Below are positions 1 through 7,627 of a stretch of DNA of 24,599 nt, one piece after another. The number at the start of each line of letters is the position of its first letter. Position 1 is the stretch's first letter. The position numbers and the translations under genes were made by a program. The notes under the pieces were generated by a model. The model did not search any database. It saw nothing but the letters and a program-made list of their open reading frames with translations, and was not told the DNA's origin. This DNA comes from JBOGXA01 sp050694175 (GTDB taxonomy: Bacteria > Actinomycetota > CADDZG01 > WHSQ01): NCBI GenBank assembly GCA_050694175.1, contig JBOGXA010000028.1, positions 1 to 24,599 of the forward strand. Direction: 5' to 3'.

Positions 1-53
1 TTCCTCTGTCGGAGATCACGCAGCAATGAGGAAACCCAAGGAAGGAGGGTGAC

Positions 54-497
54 ATGGCGGTCAAGCCGATCCCAGACGGCTATCACAGCGTGACCCCGTA
101 CCTGATCGTGCAGGGCGCGGACAAGGTCATCGACTTCCTGAAGCAGGCATTCGCCGCCGAGGAGACGGTCCGCATGACCGCCCCCGATGGGTCCATCGGT
201 CACGCCGAGGTCAGGATCGGCGACTCGGCCGTGATGATGGGCGAGGCGGCTGGGCAGTCGCCCATGCCGGGCTCGATCCACCTCTACGTCGAGGATTGCG
301 ACGCCGCCTACCAGCGGGCGCTGGAGGCGGGAGCCACGTCGGTGCGCGAGCCGGCGGACCAGTTCTACGGTGACCGCATGGCGGGCGTGCGCGACCCCGT
401 GGGCAACCAGTGGTGGATCGCCACGCACATCGAAGACGTCTCGGAAAGTGAGATGGCGAAGCGCGCCGAGGAGTGGGCCGCGCAGCAGAAGTCCTGA
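54..497 (+). CDS. VOC-superfamily (PhnB/glyoxalase-like) protein
   Basis: 147 residues with the pattern of the PhnB-like branch of the vicinal oxygen chelate fold. The opening YHSVTPYLIVQGADKVIDF and the central GHAEVRIGDSAVMM are typical, as is the DPVGNQWWIATH near the C terminus. Such proteins are small cytoplasmic dimers. Many of this branch have no proven reaction, and some are related to glyoxalases or resistance proteins. The ATG follows an AAGGAGGG ribosome site at about 41-48. It sits just upstream of an ABM-domain gene on the same strand, and the pair may be co-transcribed. The specific substrate cannot be told from the sequence. Confidence 0.85.
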   Translation: MAVKPIPDGYHSVTPYLIVQGADKVIDFLKQAFAAEETVRMTAPDGSIGHAEVRIGDSAVMMGEAAGQSPMPGSIHLYVEDCDAAYQRALEAGATSVREPADQFYGDRMAGVRDPVGNQWWIATHIEDVSESEMAKRAEEWAAQQKS

Positions 498-549
498 ATG
501 AGTCGTTGGTTCGGTCGATACCGGCCCGGGGAGGTGGAAAGGAGGGGCA

Positions 550-864
550 ATGATCGCGCGCACCTGGCGAGGCTGGACGAAAACCGAGGACGCGGATGCA
601 TACGTCGACTACCTGCAACGCACCGGGATCAAGGAGTACCGGGAGACCCCGGGGAACAGGGCCGCCTACATCCTTCGGCGAGACGAGGGCGGCAAGACTG
701 AATTCGTGACACTTACGTTCTGGGACTCGATGGACGCGGTCAAGGCGTTCGCGGGGGACGAGGTGGAGCGCGCGGTGTTCTACCCCGAGGACGACAGGTT
801 CTTGGTCGATCGCGAAACGACGGCGTCGCATTATTCGGTGTTTGAGCCGTCCAGGGCAGGGTGA
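550..864 (+). CDS. ABM-like (antibiotic biosynthesis monooxygenase fold) protein
   Basis: 104 residues. The start MIARTWRGWTK, the central FVTLTFWDSMDAVKAFAG and the ending YPEDDRFLVDRE are characteristic of the small dimeric alpha+beta barrel (ABM-like) proteins often called antibiotic biosynthesis monooxygenase. Members act on varied small molecules or have no known activity, so the family name should not be read as function. The ATG follows GGAAAGGAGGGGCA. It lies 52 bp after the VOC gene on the same strand and probably shares its transcript. Confidence 0.8.
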   Translation: MIARTWRGWTKTEDADAYVDYLQRTGIKEYRETPGNRAAYILRRDEGGKTEFVTLTFWDSMDAVKAFAGDEVERAVFYPEDDRFLVDRETTASHYSVFEPSRAG

Positions 865-981
865 CGAGCTTCGCTGGCGGATGGACGCAAGATGGACGCA
901 AACCGGGATCTCCGGGAGCAGAAGATTCTGAGGGGGCTAATCGTGGAAAGGGGCCTCACCAAGTAGTTTGTTTGTCACGAA

Positions 982-1053
982 GGGCGGTTAGCTCAGTGGG
1001 AGAGCACTGCGCTTACAACGCAGGGGTCGCTGGTTCGAACCCAGCACCGCCCA
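982..1053 (+). tRNA. tRNA-Val (anticodon TAC)
   Basis: A full cloverleaf can be drawn. Acceptor GGGCGGT (982-988) pairs with ACCGCCC (1046-1052). The D arm is GCTC/GAGC at 991-1005. The anticodon stem CTGCG/CGCAG encloses loop CTTACAA with TAC at 1014-1016. The T arm is GCTGG-TTCGAAC-CCAGC at 1029-1045. The discriminator is A1053, and CCA is not exactly encoded (CCC follows). Anticodon TAC reads valine GTA codons. An integrase gene lies just downstream, so the 3' half is a plausible integration site. Confidence 0.95.
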
Positions 1054-1111
1054 CCCAGAAAGCGCTGGTCACAGGCTTGCGGGATGCAGTTGTCCCAGGG
1101 CCCTAACGGCT

Positions 1112-1142
1112 CAGGCCGCGTACAGGCCGCGGGTCAGGCCGC
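1112..1142. repeat. Three short direct repeats CAGGCCGC beside the integrase end
   Basis: CAGGCCGC occurs at 1112-1119, 1123-1130 and 1135-1142, at spacings of 11 and 12 bp. That is roughly one helical turn, between the tRNA and the integrase stop codon. Repeats like this can be recombinase or excisionase arm sites. In GC-rich DNA they may also be chance or the coding pattern of the gene end. Confidence 0.35.
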
Positions 1143-2210
1143 TTTTGTTCGCCACCACAGCTCCTGCATCCGATCCGCAACGTCGCCGTCCCAGTTGGGG
1201 AACAGGTGACCGTAGGTCCCAAGGGTCATGCGAAGGTCGGCGTGACCCAGCTGTCTCTGCACCATCAGAGGGTTGGCGCCCTCGGCGATCATCAGGGCGA
1301 CGCATGTGTGCCGGAGGGCATGGGGAGTCACCCCGACGAGGTCGGCTCGGGCCACCGCCGGATCCCAAAAGCGCCTCCGGAAGTTGCGGTAGTTGAGGAT
1401 GTCGCCGCAGGGCGAGGAGAACACGAACTCGCTCTCGGGTGCCATCATTAGCTGTTCCGCCAAAAGGTCCGCGACGAACTTCGGGATCGAAAGCGTCCGT
1501 CGGCTGCGAGGAGTCTTGAGCTGCTCGCTGTAGCGCCAGCCGCTGCCGACCCTCTCGAGGGCCCCGACGATCCTCAGACGCCGCCCGTCGAGGTCGAGGT
1601 TCGTCCTCTTCAACCCGGCGAGCTCGCTCCAACGGGGGCCGAGGTAGGCACCCGTATAGATGAGGGGCTCATAGCGGGCATCGATGGCTGCCGCGAGGCG
1701 TTCGACCTGGTCAGGCCCAAGAAAGCGTGGCTCGGGCCTCGCCATGCGCGGGAGCACGATCGAGTAGCAGGGGGACTGGCGGATCAGGCCCTGACGCTCC
1801 GCCTCGCGCATGAATCCGGCAAAGACCCGGTATGAGTCTCGCACCGTGCGCGGTCCCAGCGTCTGGGCCATCGCGTCGACCCAGGCCTGCACGGATACGC
1901 GGGTGATCTTGCCCACCGGGGACTCTCCAAACGCCGGCATTATCTGGACCCGGAGGTAGCTCGCGATCCGGGCGCTGGTGGCCGGGCGGACGCTGCTTCG
2001 GGGCTCGACAACGGCGGGTGCGAAGGCGCCGAACTTTCGTCGACCCGCCCTCGGGTCGACCCAGATCCCTCGGGCGATTTCCTCTTCCACGACCGACTGG
2101 AATCGGCGCGCGTCTCTCCTGAGCGCGAACGTCTTCGAGCGTTCCCTCCCGTCGGGGTCGCGGTAGCGAACTCGATACCGGCCCTCTCCGCGCTTTTCGA
2201 TGTGTGCCAC
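1134..2210 (-). CDS. Tyrosine recombinase / phage-type integrase
   Basis: 358 residues from a GTG at 2210, preceded on the minus strand by GGGAGG with a 7-base spacer. The open frame continues upstream, but that part is not family-like. The N-terminal stretch (about 5-60) is an arm-binding domain of the AP2-like type, about 75-160 is the SAM-like core-binding domain, and about 165-350 is the catalytic domain. All active-site residues are visible: Arg193 in GPRWSEL, Lys232, His297-x-x-Arg300 in HALRH, His323 in LGHAD and the nucleophile Tyr333. The protein should therefore be active. It sits beside tRNA-Val with its 3' end towards the tRNA, as for integrases of genomic islands that use a tRNA as attB. 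No second copy of the tRNA 3' end was found in the window, so the island boundary is not defined. Confidence 0.92.
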   Translation of the reverse strand: MAHIEKRGEGRYRVRYRDPDGRERSKTFALRRDARRFQSVVEEEIARGIWVDPRAGRRKFGAFAPAVVEPRSSVRPATSARIASYLRVQIMPAFGESPVGKITRVSVQAWVDAMAQTLGPRTVRDSYRVFAGFMREAERQGLIRQSPCYSIVLPRMARPEPRFLGPDQVERLAAAIDARYEPLIYTGAYLGPRWSELAGLKRTNLDLDGRRLRIVGALERVGSGWRYSEQLKTPRSRRTLSIPKFVADLLAEQLMMAPESEFVFSSPCGDILNYRNFRRRFWDPAVARADLVGVTPHALRHTCVALMIAEGANPLMVQRQLGHADLRMTLGTYGHLFPNWDGDVADRMQELWWRTKAA

Positions 2211-2962
2211 TTTTTCGCCTCCCTGGGTCGGCCGACAAAGGACGCTGAATCCTTGCAGAGAGGCGCCGTTTCGCATGATCCTCCAGGCCGCGACGAGGCC
2301 GCGAATGAGAAACGAGAGCCCCGATTCGCGTCTACACAATGGAATGGTGCGCCAGGCCGCGAGGAGGCTGCGGGAAATTCGATCGCGCTACCCGGTGCGC
2401 AGGTTCGCGCCCTGGGCAGGGCACCAACCAGAAGGGAACGGCCACGACTCCGCGTTTCGCGCCCCAGCCTTGTCGTCATCGGCGGTTTTCAAGTTCCCAA
2501 ATCCCCTTGGGCGCGATGAGCTGGCGAGGGACTTCGCAACGAATCTCTGGTGGTCCGCCCAGCGGTCCGCTTCTGGTCCCCTTCCGGTCCGCCTTTGTCG
2601 TGCTCAGCGACGTGGGCTCCGGATGGAAGAGGAGCAAGTGGTGCGACTGACGGAGTGGAGGGTCGGAGCGGTCACGATACAGGGGGGCCCCCGAAGTGGC
2701 AGGTCGCGCGACCCCGCGCGACAGCGAGAGCGCCAGACCAACCGAATGGCGTGGCTAGAGGAGGTTGTTCGGGCGAAGTGGGTCAATCGCAGCCCGAGGC
2801 CCTCGGCGAGGCCCCCGCGCGCACAACATCGTTCGTCGTGATTCGGCCCGGGTCGGACAACCTGCCACGCTAGCGTCGCCGCTGCGGAGCCATGGCAGAG
2901 GATGGCCCCGAGGCGTTTGCCCGCGCGCCCTTGGACAGAGCGGGTCGCGCTCTGGTGGATCG
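2211..2962. other. About 750 bases without a recognisable gene
   Basis: Several frames are open across parts of this stretch, as expected in GC-rich DNA, and one plus-strand frame spans 2200-2841. None has recognisable family sequence, a convincing ribosome site or a natural protein composition: they are rich in Arg, Pro and Ser and show no hydrophobic core. It may be decayed DNA on the far side of the integrase. Confidence 0.5.
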
Positions 2963-3160
2963 CTAGCGGCGTTCGCCGGCGCCCTCTGATCCGTGTCCGA
3001 TGACCTGGAGCGAGCCCGCACTCGGGATGAACGACGACTCCTTGCCATCGTCCCATCGGACGCGTAGGAGGTTGCCGTGGGCACCGGTCACTACGCCCGT
3101 GTGCTGGGGCTGACCAACCTTCTCCGATTCGAGGACGACCCGATCACCAACCTGGACCAC
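2963..3160 (-). CDS. Small DUF1918-like protein
   Basis: 65 residues from a GTG at 3160. The start is chosen because GGGAGGAG lies 5 bases upstream on the minus strand and because the family begins at the VGDRVV motif, here residues 4-9. The pattern VGDRVVLESEKVGQP, then TGVVTGAHGNLLRVRWDDGKES, matches DUF1918, a short SH3-like barrel protein common in actinobacteria and of unknown function. The open frame extends further upstream to 3286, but that extension is not conserved in character. No operon partner is evident. Confidence 0.75.
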   Translation of the reverse strand: MVQVGDRVVLESEKVGQPQHTGVVTGAHGNLLRVRWDDGKESSFIPSAGSLQVIGHGSEGAGERR

Positions 3161-3385
3161 CGACTCCTCCCTGCACTCGGCTGCCTTTTCGACAACTATT
3201 CTCCCGCCATCGCGGGATGACTCAAGTGGCGCCGTCGGAGGAGTCCCCGAAGCGGGTTCAACACCACCGTGGCGCCAGCGATACAAGGAGCATCCGGCCG
3301 ATCCGGATCAAGGCGTCTGAAGACGAGGGGAAGGGCGTAATCTCTAAATGGGGTCAGATGGGTCAGGAGGAAAGGGGGGAATGCG

Positions 3386-3787
3386 ATGAACGCCTTCGTC
3401 ATCGAACTCAAGAACATCCCCGGGGAGATGGCGCGCGTCACCGAAACGCTCGCCGAAAAGGGGATCAACGTGCTGCCGTGTGGGTTCGGTGCTGCGGATC
3501 AGTTCCTGCTCGGTTTCGTTGCTGCGGACGAGGACGGGAGCCGTACCGCCCTGAAGAACACCGGCATCCCGTTTCGGCAGTTGCCGGTCGTGGCGGTAAA
3601 CCTTGAGGACAGGCCTGGAACGGCCGCCGCGGCGAGCCGTACTCTGGCCGACGCAGGGGTGAACATCGAGGCCTTCTTCCCGGTCGGATGCGAGGAAGGG
3701 CGGTACACGTTCGGGGTGTGCGTCGACGACGTGGAGACAGCACGCAGGGCGCTCGGCGATCAGGTCGTCGAGTTCACCTACCGGTAG
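3386..3787 (+). CDS. Tandem ACT-domain protein
   Basis: 133 residues with two ACT repeats. The first (about 3-65) reads VIELKNIPGEMARVTETLAEKGINV. The second (about 67-130) reads VAVNLEDRPGTAAAASRTL and then AGVNIEAFF. Both have the small-residue turn and GINV/GVNI that shape the ligand site at ACT dimer interfaces. There is no catalytic or DNA-binding domain, so it is probably a stand-alone amino-acid or small-ligand sensor. The ATG is preceded by GGAAAGGGGGGA. A second tandem ACT gene follows within about 30 bp on the same strand. Confidence 0.85.
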   Translation: MNAFVIELKNIPGEMARVTETLAEKGINVLPCGFGAADQFLLGFVAADEDGSRTALKNTGIPFRQLPVVAVNLEDRPGTAAAASRTLADAGVNIEAFFPVGCEEGRYTFGVCVDDVETARRALGDQVVEFTYR

Positions 3788-3818
3788 AGACACGCCTTTC
3801 GACCTGACGATCATTGGC

Positions 3819-4172
3819 GTGGAGGACCGGCCCCGCTGGTCGGCCACAGTGGGCGAGGCGCTCGGACGAGCTGGGATCAACATCGACGCGATCTTCGGGC
3901 ACGGACGGCTCGGCGAGATCCACGTCCTGGTCGAGGATCCGGAGGGAACTCGCCGGGCCCTTGAGGGTGCGGACTTCCAGGTCGGGGAGGCGCGTGAGGT
4001 ACTCGTCTTCGAGATCGAGGCCAAGCCGGGCGCGTGGGGCGGACTCGCCCGCCGGGTCGCGGACGCGGGGGTCAACATCGACTTCCATTACCTGGCGACG
4101 GACACCAGGGTGGTACTCGCCGTCGACGACCTCGAAAAGGGTTCGCTAGTCACATCGCGCCAGACGGGTTAA
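3819..4172 (+). CDS. Second ACT-domain protein (start uncertain)
   Basis: 117 residues if the GTG at 3819 is used. It contains two ACT-like repeats: EDRPRWSATVGEALGRAGINI followed by IHVLVEDPEGTRRAL, and then LVFEIEAKPGAWGGLARRV with AGVNIDFHYL. The first beta strand (DLTIIGVEDRP) begins about five codons before the GTG in the same open frame, so the GTG start would trim the fold. A CTG at 3804 would keep it. No good ribosome site is seen for either, and translation may be coupled to the preceding gene. Role unknown; likely a partner of the gene before it. Confidence 0.65.
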   Translation: MEDRPRWSATVGEALGRAGINIDAIFGHGRLGEIHVLVEDPEGTRRALEGADFQVGEAREVLVFEIEAKPGAWGGLARRVADAGVNIDFHYLATDTRVVLAVDDLEKGSLVTSRQTG

Positions 4173-4639
4173 AGCGATACCGACTTACCGGTTCCTGGAC
4201 GGTAGGCAATCTTGGTTGTGATTACAACGCCGTCCGCTATTGCCCGCGACACCGGGCAATCGGAACCGCGCGCGCACAACCACTCCAGGTCGTCGGGACC
4301 AAGATCGGCCCGAATGTCGATGAGGCGCCTCAGCTCCACCAGTTGCAGTTGGGGATCGCCGGGCCTATTGCACAGCTTGTTGAACTTCAGGGTCACCCGG
4401 ACTTCCACCCGGTCGACCCGAAGATCGCGTTCCCGGGCTGCATCCACCACCACGATGGCTGTGCAGGCACCGAGGCTGGCTGCTATGAGTTCGAAGGGGT
4501 CGGGTCCGGAGTCGGTACCTCCCAAGCGCTCGCCTTCGTCTACCGTCAGCCTGTGCCTTCCGGTAGTCGCCTCGACGCGAAAGGTGCCGTTCGAGACACT
4601 GACCACGGCCACGCTACCGGCCCTTCCATTCAGGCTCAC
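4169..4639 (-). CDS. OsmC-family protein
   Basis: 156 residues. The pattern GPDPFELIAASLGACTAIVV with Cys59, and the second family cysteine Cys128 in DCPVSRAI, identify the OsmC/Ohr superfamily. These are dimeric thiol peroxidases acting on organic hydroperoxides or of unknown substrate. The second motif is more often CPVHR; here Ser replaces His. Its first 26 bases overlap the end of the upstream enoyl-CoA hydratase gene on the same strand, so the two are translationally coupled. The 3' end overlaps the end of the convergent ACT gene by four bases. Confidence 0.85.
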   Translation of the reverse strand: MSLNGRAGSVAVVSVSNGTFRVEATTGRHRLTVDEGERLGGTDSGPDPFELIAASLGACTAIVVVDAARERDLRVDRVEVRVTLKFNKLCNRPGDPQLQLVELRRLIDIRADLGPDDLEWLCARGSDCPVSRAIADGVVITTKIAYRPGTGKSVSL

Positions 4640-5390
4640 GCTTATCGAGGAATGCGCAAATGCCCTCTTGGGCGTCGGCGGCCATCGAGTTCATCGACAT
4701 CACCGCCTTGGTTAGGTCATAGGCGCGGTGCTCGTCTAGTTCGATCTGCTGATAGAAAGTCTCCTTTCCGATCGCGACTGTGAGCGGGCTCGAGGGGATG
4801 ATCTTATCGACCAGCTCGTCTACGGCTCGATCCAGCTTCTCTTCTGGAACGACCCGGTTCACGAGCCCCCATTCCAGAGCGGTGCGTGCGTCGATGAAGT
4901 CTCCGGTGAGCAGCATCTCCATCGCTCGCTTGCGGCCCACGGCTCGGGACACCGGCACCATCGGAGTAGAGCAAAACAGCCCGATCTTCACACCAGGGGT
5001 GGCGAACAGAGTCCCTTCGCCAGCCACAGCGAGGTCGCAGGCAGCAACCAGCTGGCATCCGGCGGCGGTTGCAACGCCGTGCACCTTCGCGATGACCGGT
5101 TGTGGAATGCGATGGACCTTCTCCATCATCACGGTGCAAACGTCAAAGAGGTGCTCGTAGAACCCAACGTCCCTGGCGACCATCTCATTGAGGTCGTGGC
5201 CAGCCGAGAACACTCTCCCGGCACCTTCGATGACAACGGCTCGAATCTCCGCCTTTGAACCGATTTGGTCCAGGGCCTCGATGACGTCCTGCATAAGCTC
5301 AAGGCTTAAGGCGTTGCGCTTCTCAGGACGGTTTAGGGTGATTCTGGCCGCTGGTTCCTCGTCCTTGACTATGACATAACGAAGATCCAT
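4614..5390 (-). CDS. Enoyl-CoA hydratase/isomerase (ECHDC3-like)
   Basis: 258 residues from the ATG at 5390, chosen over an earlier in-frame ATG because GAGGAG lies 5 bases upstream. The crotonase fold is clear: LNRPEKRNALS near residue 20, the oxyanion-hole segment FSAGHDLNEM, and VATAAGCQLVAACDLAVA followed by FATPGVKIGLFCSTPMVP. That last block matches the ECHDC3-like branch (enoyl-CoA hydratase domain-containing protein 3), whose reaction is poorly established. It acts on acyl-CoA substrates in the cytoplasm. It overlaps the OsmC-like gene by 26 bases, forming a two-gene minus-strand operon that diverges from the BMC operon. Confidence 0.88.
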   Translation of the reverse strand: MDLRYVIVKDEEPAARITLNRPEKRNALSLELMQDVIEALDQIGSKAEIRAVVIEGAGRVFSAGHDLNEMVARDVGFYEHLFDVCTVMMEKVHRIPQPVIAKVHGVATAAGCQLVAACDLAVAGEGTLFATPGVKIGLFCSTPMVPVSRAVGRKRAMEMLLTGDFIDARTALEWGLVNRVVPEEKLDRAVDELVDKIIPSSPLTVAIGKETFYQQIELDEHRAYDLTKAVMSMNSMAADAQEGICAFLDKREPEWKGR

Positions 5391-5409
5391 GACTACTCCT
5401 CTCACCTAT

Positions 5410-5715
5410 TCCTGCAGTAGCAGCCTCCGCTCATTGTCCCCCCGGTAACGGACGGAAGACAACCCGTCCGTTTGCGGAGGCGTCTCAGGTCCTCGAGCTG
5501 TTCGGTCGTCGGCCCCCGGTCTCAGGCCGCCGTCGATGTGGGCGTGGCAGACCCAGTCGCTGAAGGTCTCTCGGCCAGTGCCGACCTTTGGTCGGCGACG
5601 CGAGCGATGGCGCGCCCGGCTCATCGGTCTCTGCCACCATCCGGCCAGCGCGCTCGCGGAACTCCTCGGATACCGCCTGGGTTTGGCTATGAGCCTCCTC
5701 TCCAATTCTCATAGC
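5410..5715 (-). pseudogene. Decayed IS3-family orfA (transposase helix-turn-helix subunit) remnant
   Basis: Read on the minus strand, three frames together give an IS3 orfA pattern. One frame has PRRYP at about 5690; a second continues with EEFRERAGRMVAETDEPGA. The first frame returns with ETFSDWVCHAHIDGGLRPG. A third then gives TEQLEDLRRLRKR near 5460. In intact orfA these run in this order in one frame. At least two or three indels separate them, so the gene is dead. No orfB and no terminal inverted repeats were recognised. It lies between the divergent ECH operon and the GntR gene. Confidence 0.7.
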
Positions 5716-5952
5716 CTCTACCAGACCCGCGGGGGTTCAGGTAGTGGACGTTCAAGGCGGCGAGTGGCTCAAATGAAGCCTGTGTAGGCCGCTAGCCAAA
5801 GAAGAGCCTCGTTCCGTCGGAGCCTGTTGCCTCCGTTGCCGGGTAGCTTGCGTGCGACTCCCACGGACGGGGATGCCCGAGGGCTCGCCCCACGTTTTCG
5901 GCAGCTTGTGAAAGGGCGAAGTGGCGCTTGACGGCAGAGGGCCCGAAGCAGA

Positions 5953-5972
5953 GAATCCTGTATGCAGGATTC
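5953..5972. promoter_or_regulatory. Palindromic operator candidate upstream of the GntR gene
   Basis: GAATCCTG-TATG-CAGGATTC is an 8-bp perfect inverted repeat with a 4-base centre. It ends 26 bases before the preferred TTG start of the GntR/FCD regulator and 16 bases before its ribosome site. FCD-type GntR dimers bind palindromes of about this size, so autoregulation of the whole operon is likely. No second copy was found by eye elsewhere in the window. Confidence 0.6.
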
Positions 5973-5998
5973 GGGATTCCTCTCGGCTGGAGGTTGCC

Positions 5999-6679
5999 TT
6001 GCCCAGACCGATTAGGCGCAGCACGAACCGCCTTGTGGAGGAGGTCCACGAGCGGGTCCTGGAAATGATTGCCATCGGGGAGCTGGCTCCAAATGGGCGC
6101 CTGCATCAGGGGCACCTGGCGGAGCAGCTCGGCGTTAGCCGTACCCCTGTCCGGGAGGCCCTCCTGCGGCTCGAACGCGAGGGTCTCGTCGATACACAGC
6201 CTGGCCGCGGGATGTTCGTTAAGGAAGTGACGGTTAATGAGGTCCGAGAGATCTATGAGTTGCGGGAAGCGCTGGAACCCTTCGGATCGCGACTGGCATG
6301 CGAGCGCGCTACCTCTAAGGACGTCGAGGAAATAGAACGCATCCAGCGCCGGCACGAGACAAGGTATCCGAGGGATCTCGCTAAAGCGTTCCGGAGCAAC
6401 TACGAGCTCCACACCAGTCTCGTGCGCCCTTGCGGGAACGCGCTCCTGCTGCGGGTCTTACGGAACGCTTGGCATCAGGATGCCGCGTTCAGGATCTTCG
6501 CCTTTTACACGGCGGACAGAGACGCAGTGGCGCGCATGGTCCCCGAGCACCGCCAAATCGTAGACGCCTTCGCGGCTCGTGATCCAGACAAGGTCGAGGA
6601 GCTTCTACACGTCCATATCCGCGACGCCTTTGAGGCACTGATGAAGCGAGTCGAAGAGATGGAAGGGAGTAAAACGTAG
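5999..6679 (+). CDS. GntR-family regulator, FCD (FadR-like) subgroup
   Basis: 226 residues from the TTG at 5999, preceded by GGAGG with a 5-base spacer. An upstream GTG at 5921 would add 26 non-conserved residues and put the palindrome inside the gene. The N-terminal winged helix shows LVEEVHERVLEMIAIGEL, then LAEQLGVSRTPVREALLRLEREGL and GRGMFVKEV, the GntR signature. The C-terminal all-helical FCD domain shows EIYELREALEPF, NYELHTSLV and EHRQIVDAFAARD, with His/Asp/Glu residues typical of a metal-assisted acid-binding pocket. It heads the plus-strand operon and is probably its repressor, releasing DNA on binding a carboxylate or acyl metabolite of the pathway. Confidence 0.9.
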   Translation: MPRPIRRSTNRLVEEVHERVLEMIAIGELAPNGRLHQGHLAEQLGVSRTPVREALLRLEREGLVDTQPGRGMFVKEVTVNEVREIYELREALEPFGSRLACERATSKDVEEIERIQRRHETRYPRDLAKAFRSNYELHTSLVRPCGNALLLRVLRNAWHQDAAFRIFAFYTADRDAVARMVPEHRQIVDAFAARDPDKVEELLHVHIRDAFEALMKRVEEMEGSKT

Positions 6680-6682
6680 ACC

Positions 6683-7627
6683 ATGTGCGGTCAGTGTGGC
6701 GTGATCCTTCCGGATTCCGGGCGGGTGGGACATCTCCTAAAGGAGATGGAGGCTGCCATGATCCATAGAGGGCCGGACTCAACCGGTTTCGCTCTCTACG
6801 GTCAACCCTCTTCAGACGATCGCATCGTAGTGCGGGCTCGCTTCGCTGAGGCGTCCAGAGCGGACGAAACCCTTCGATCGGTTGCAGACGGGATTAGCAA
6901 ACTGGGGGGTCGGCTTGCCGACGAGCCTTCGTTCGACGAGGCACAAGGGGCTCAAGATCGCTTTTGCCGGCTGTCCGTCTTTTTCTCCGGTCCTTGCCAA
7001 TTGCTTCTCGAGGCGATCGAAGCAGTTGAAGGAGTCTATGTGCACTCAATGGGCCATCGCCTCGAGATAATCAAGGATGTTGGAGATGCGCACGTCGTGG
7101 CGGCACGCCATGGGATCGACGATTTCGTAGGGACTCATGGCCTGGCCCATTCGAGGCTCGCGACCGAATCGATCGTGGACGTCGAATATTCACATCCTTT
7201 TTGGGCCAGGCCGTTCCTAGATGTCGCTATCGTTCATAACGGCCAACTCACTAATTACTACAAGATGCGTCGACTGATGACGCAGCGCGGTCTCAAGTTC
7301 CTCACTTATAACGACTCCGAACTCATATCCGTATACATCGCCGAACAACTATCCAACGGCATCGATTTAGAAGAAGCCTTGAGGGGATCGATCCACGCGC
7401 TCGACGGCGTCTTTACCTACCTCTTATCGACCGATGACAGCATCGGTTGTGCCACCGATCCCTTGGCGATCAAGCCCATCGTCGTGACGGATGTGGATGG
7501 ACTGATTGGGATGGCCACGGAAGAACAGGCGCTGCGGCACATCTTCGACCAAGAGCTCGAGACCTATTTCCCCCGCGAACGAACGGCAACCGTGTGGATC
7601 GCGGGCGTGCAAGTGAGGGCTGCATAG
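6683..7627 (+). CDS. Class II glutamine amidotransferase (GlxB / MgsA-like)
   Basis: 314 residues. The N-terminal nucleophile Cys2 of MCGQCG becomes Cys1 after Met removal. The other Ntn-amidotransferase motifs are visible: MIHRGPDSTG, THGLAHSRLATES, IVHNGQLTNY and TYNDSEL. This is the stand-alone amidotransferase form found with GlxC and GlxD, and as subunit A of N-methylglutamate synthase in the methylamine pathway. Together the three equal a split glutamate synthase. It is 3 bp after the GntR gene and directly abuts the next gene. In the model it would release or handle the amide nitrogen of glutamine or a gamma-glutamylamide. The actual substrate is not shown by the sequence. Confidence 0.85.
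   Translation: MCGQCGVILPDSGRVGHLLKEMEAAMIHRGPDSTGFALYGQPSSDDRIVVRARFAEASRADETLRSVADGISKLGGRLADEPSFDEAQGAQDRFCRLSVFFSGPCQLLLEAIEAVEGVYVHSMGHRLEIIKDVGDAHVVAARHGIDDFVGTHGLAHSRLATESIVDVEYSHPFWARPFLDVAIVHNGQLTNYYKMRRLMTQRGLKFLTYNDSELISVYIAEQLSNGIDLEEALRGSIHALDGVFTYLLSTDDSIGCATDPLAIKPIVVTDVDGLIGMATEEQALRHIFDQELETYFPRERTATVWIAGVQVRAA

Noticed and set aside
1029..1060. Duplicate of the tRNA-Val 3' end elsewhere as attR
   Set aside because: No second copy of the T-arm/acceptor sequence was found by eye in the window, so no island end can be placed.
2200..2841. A 213-codon open frame on the plus strand across the gap after the integrase
   Set aside because: It overlaps the integrase start region, has no ribosome site, and its composition (Arg, Ser, Pro-rich, no hydrophobic pattern) is that of a chance frame in GC-rich DNA.
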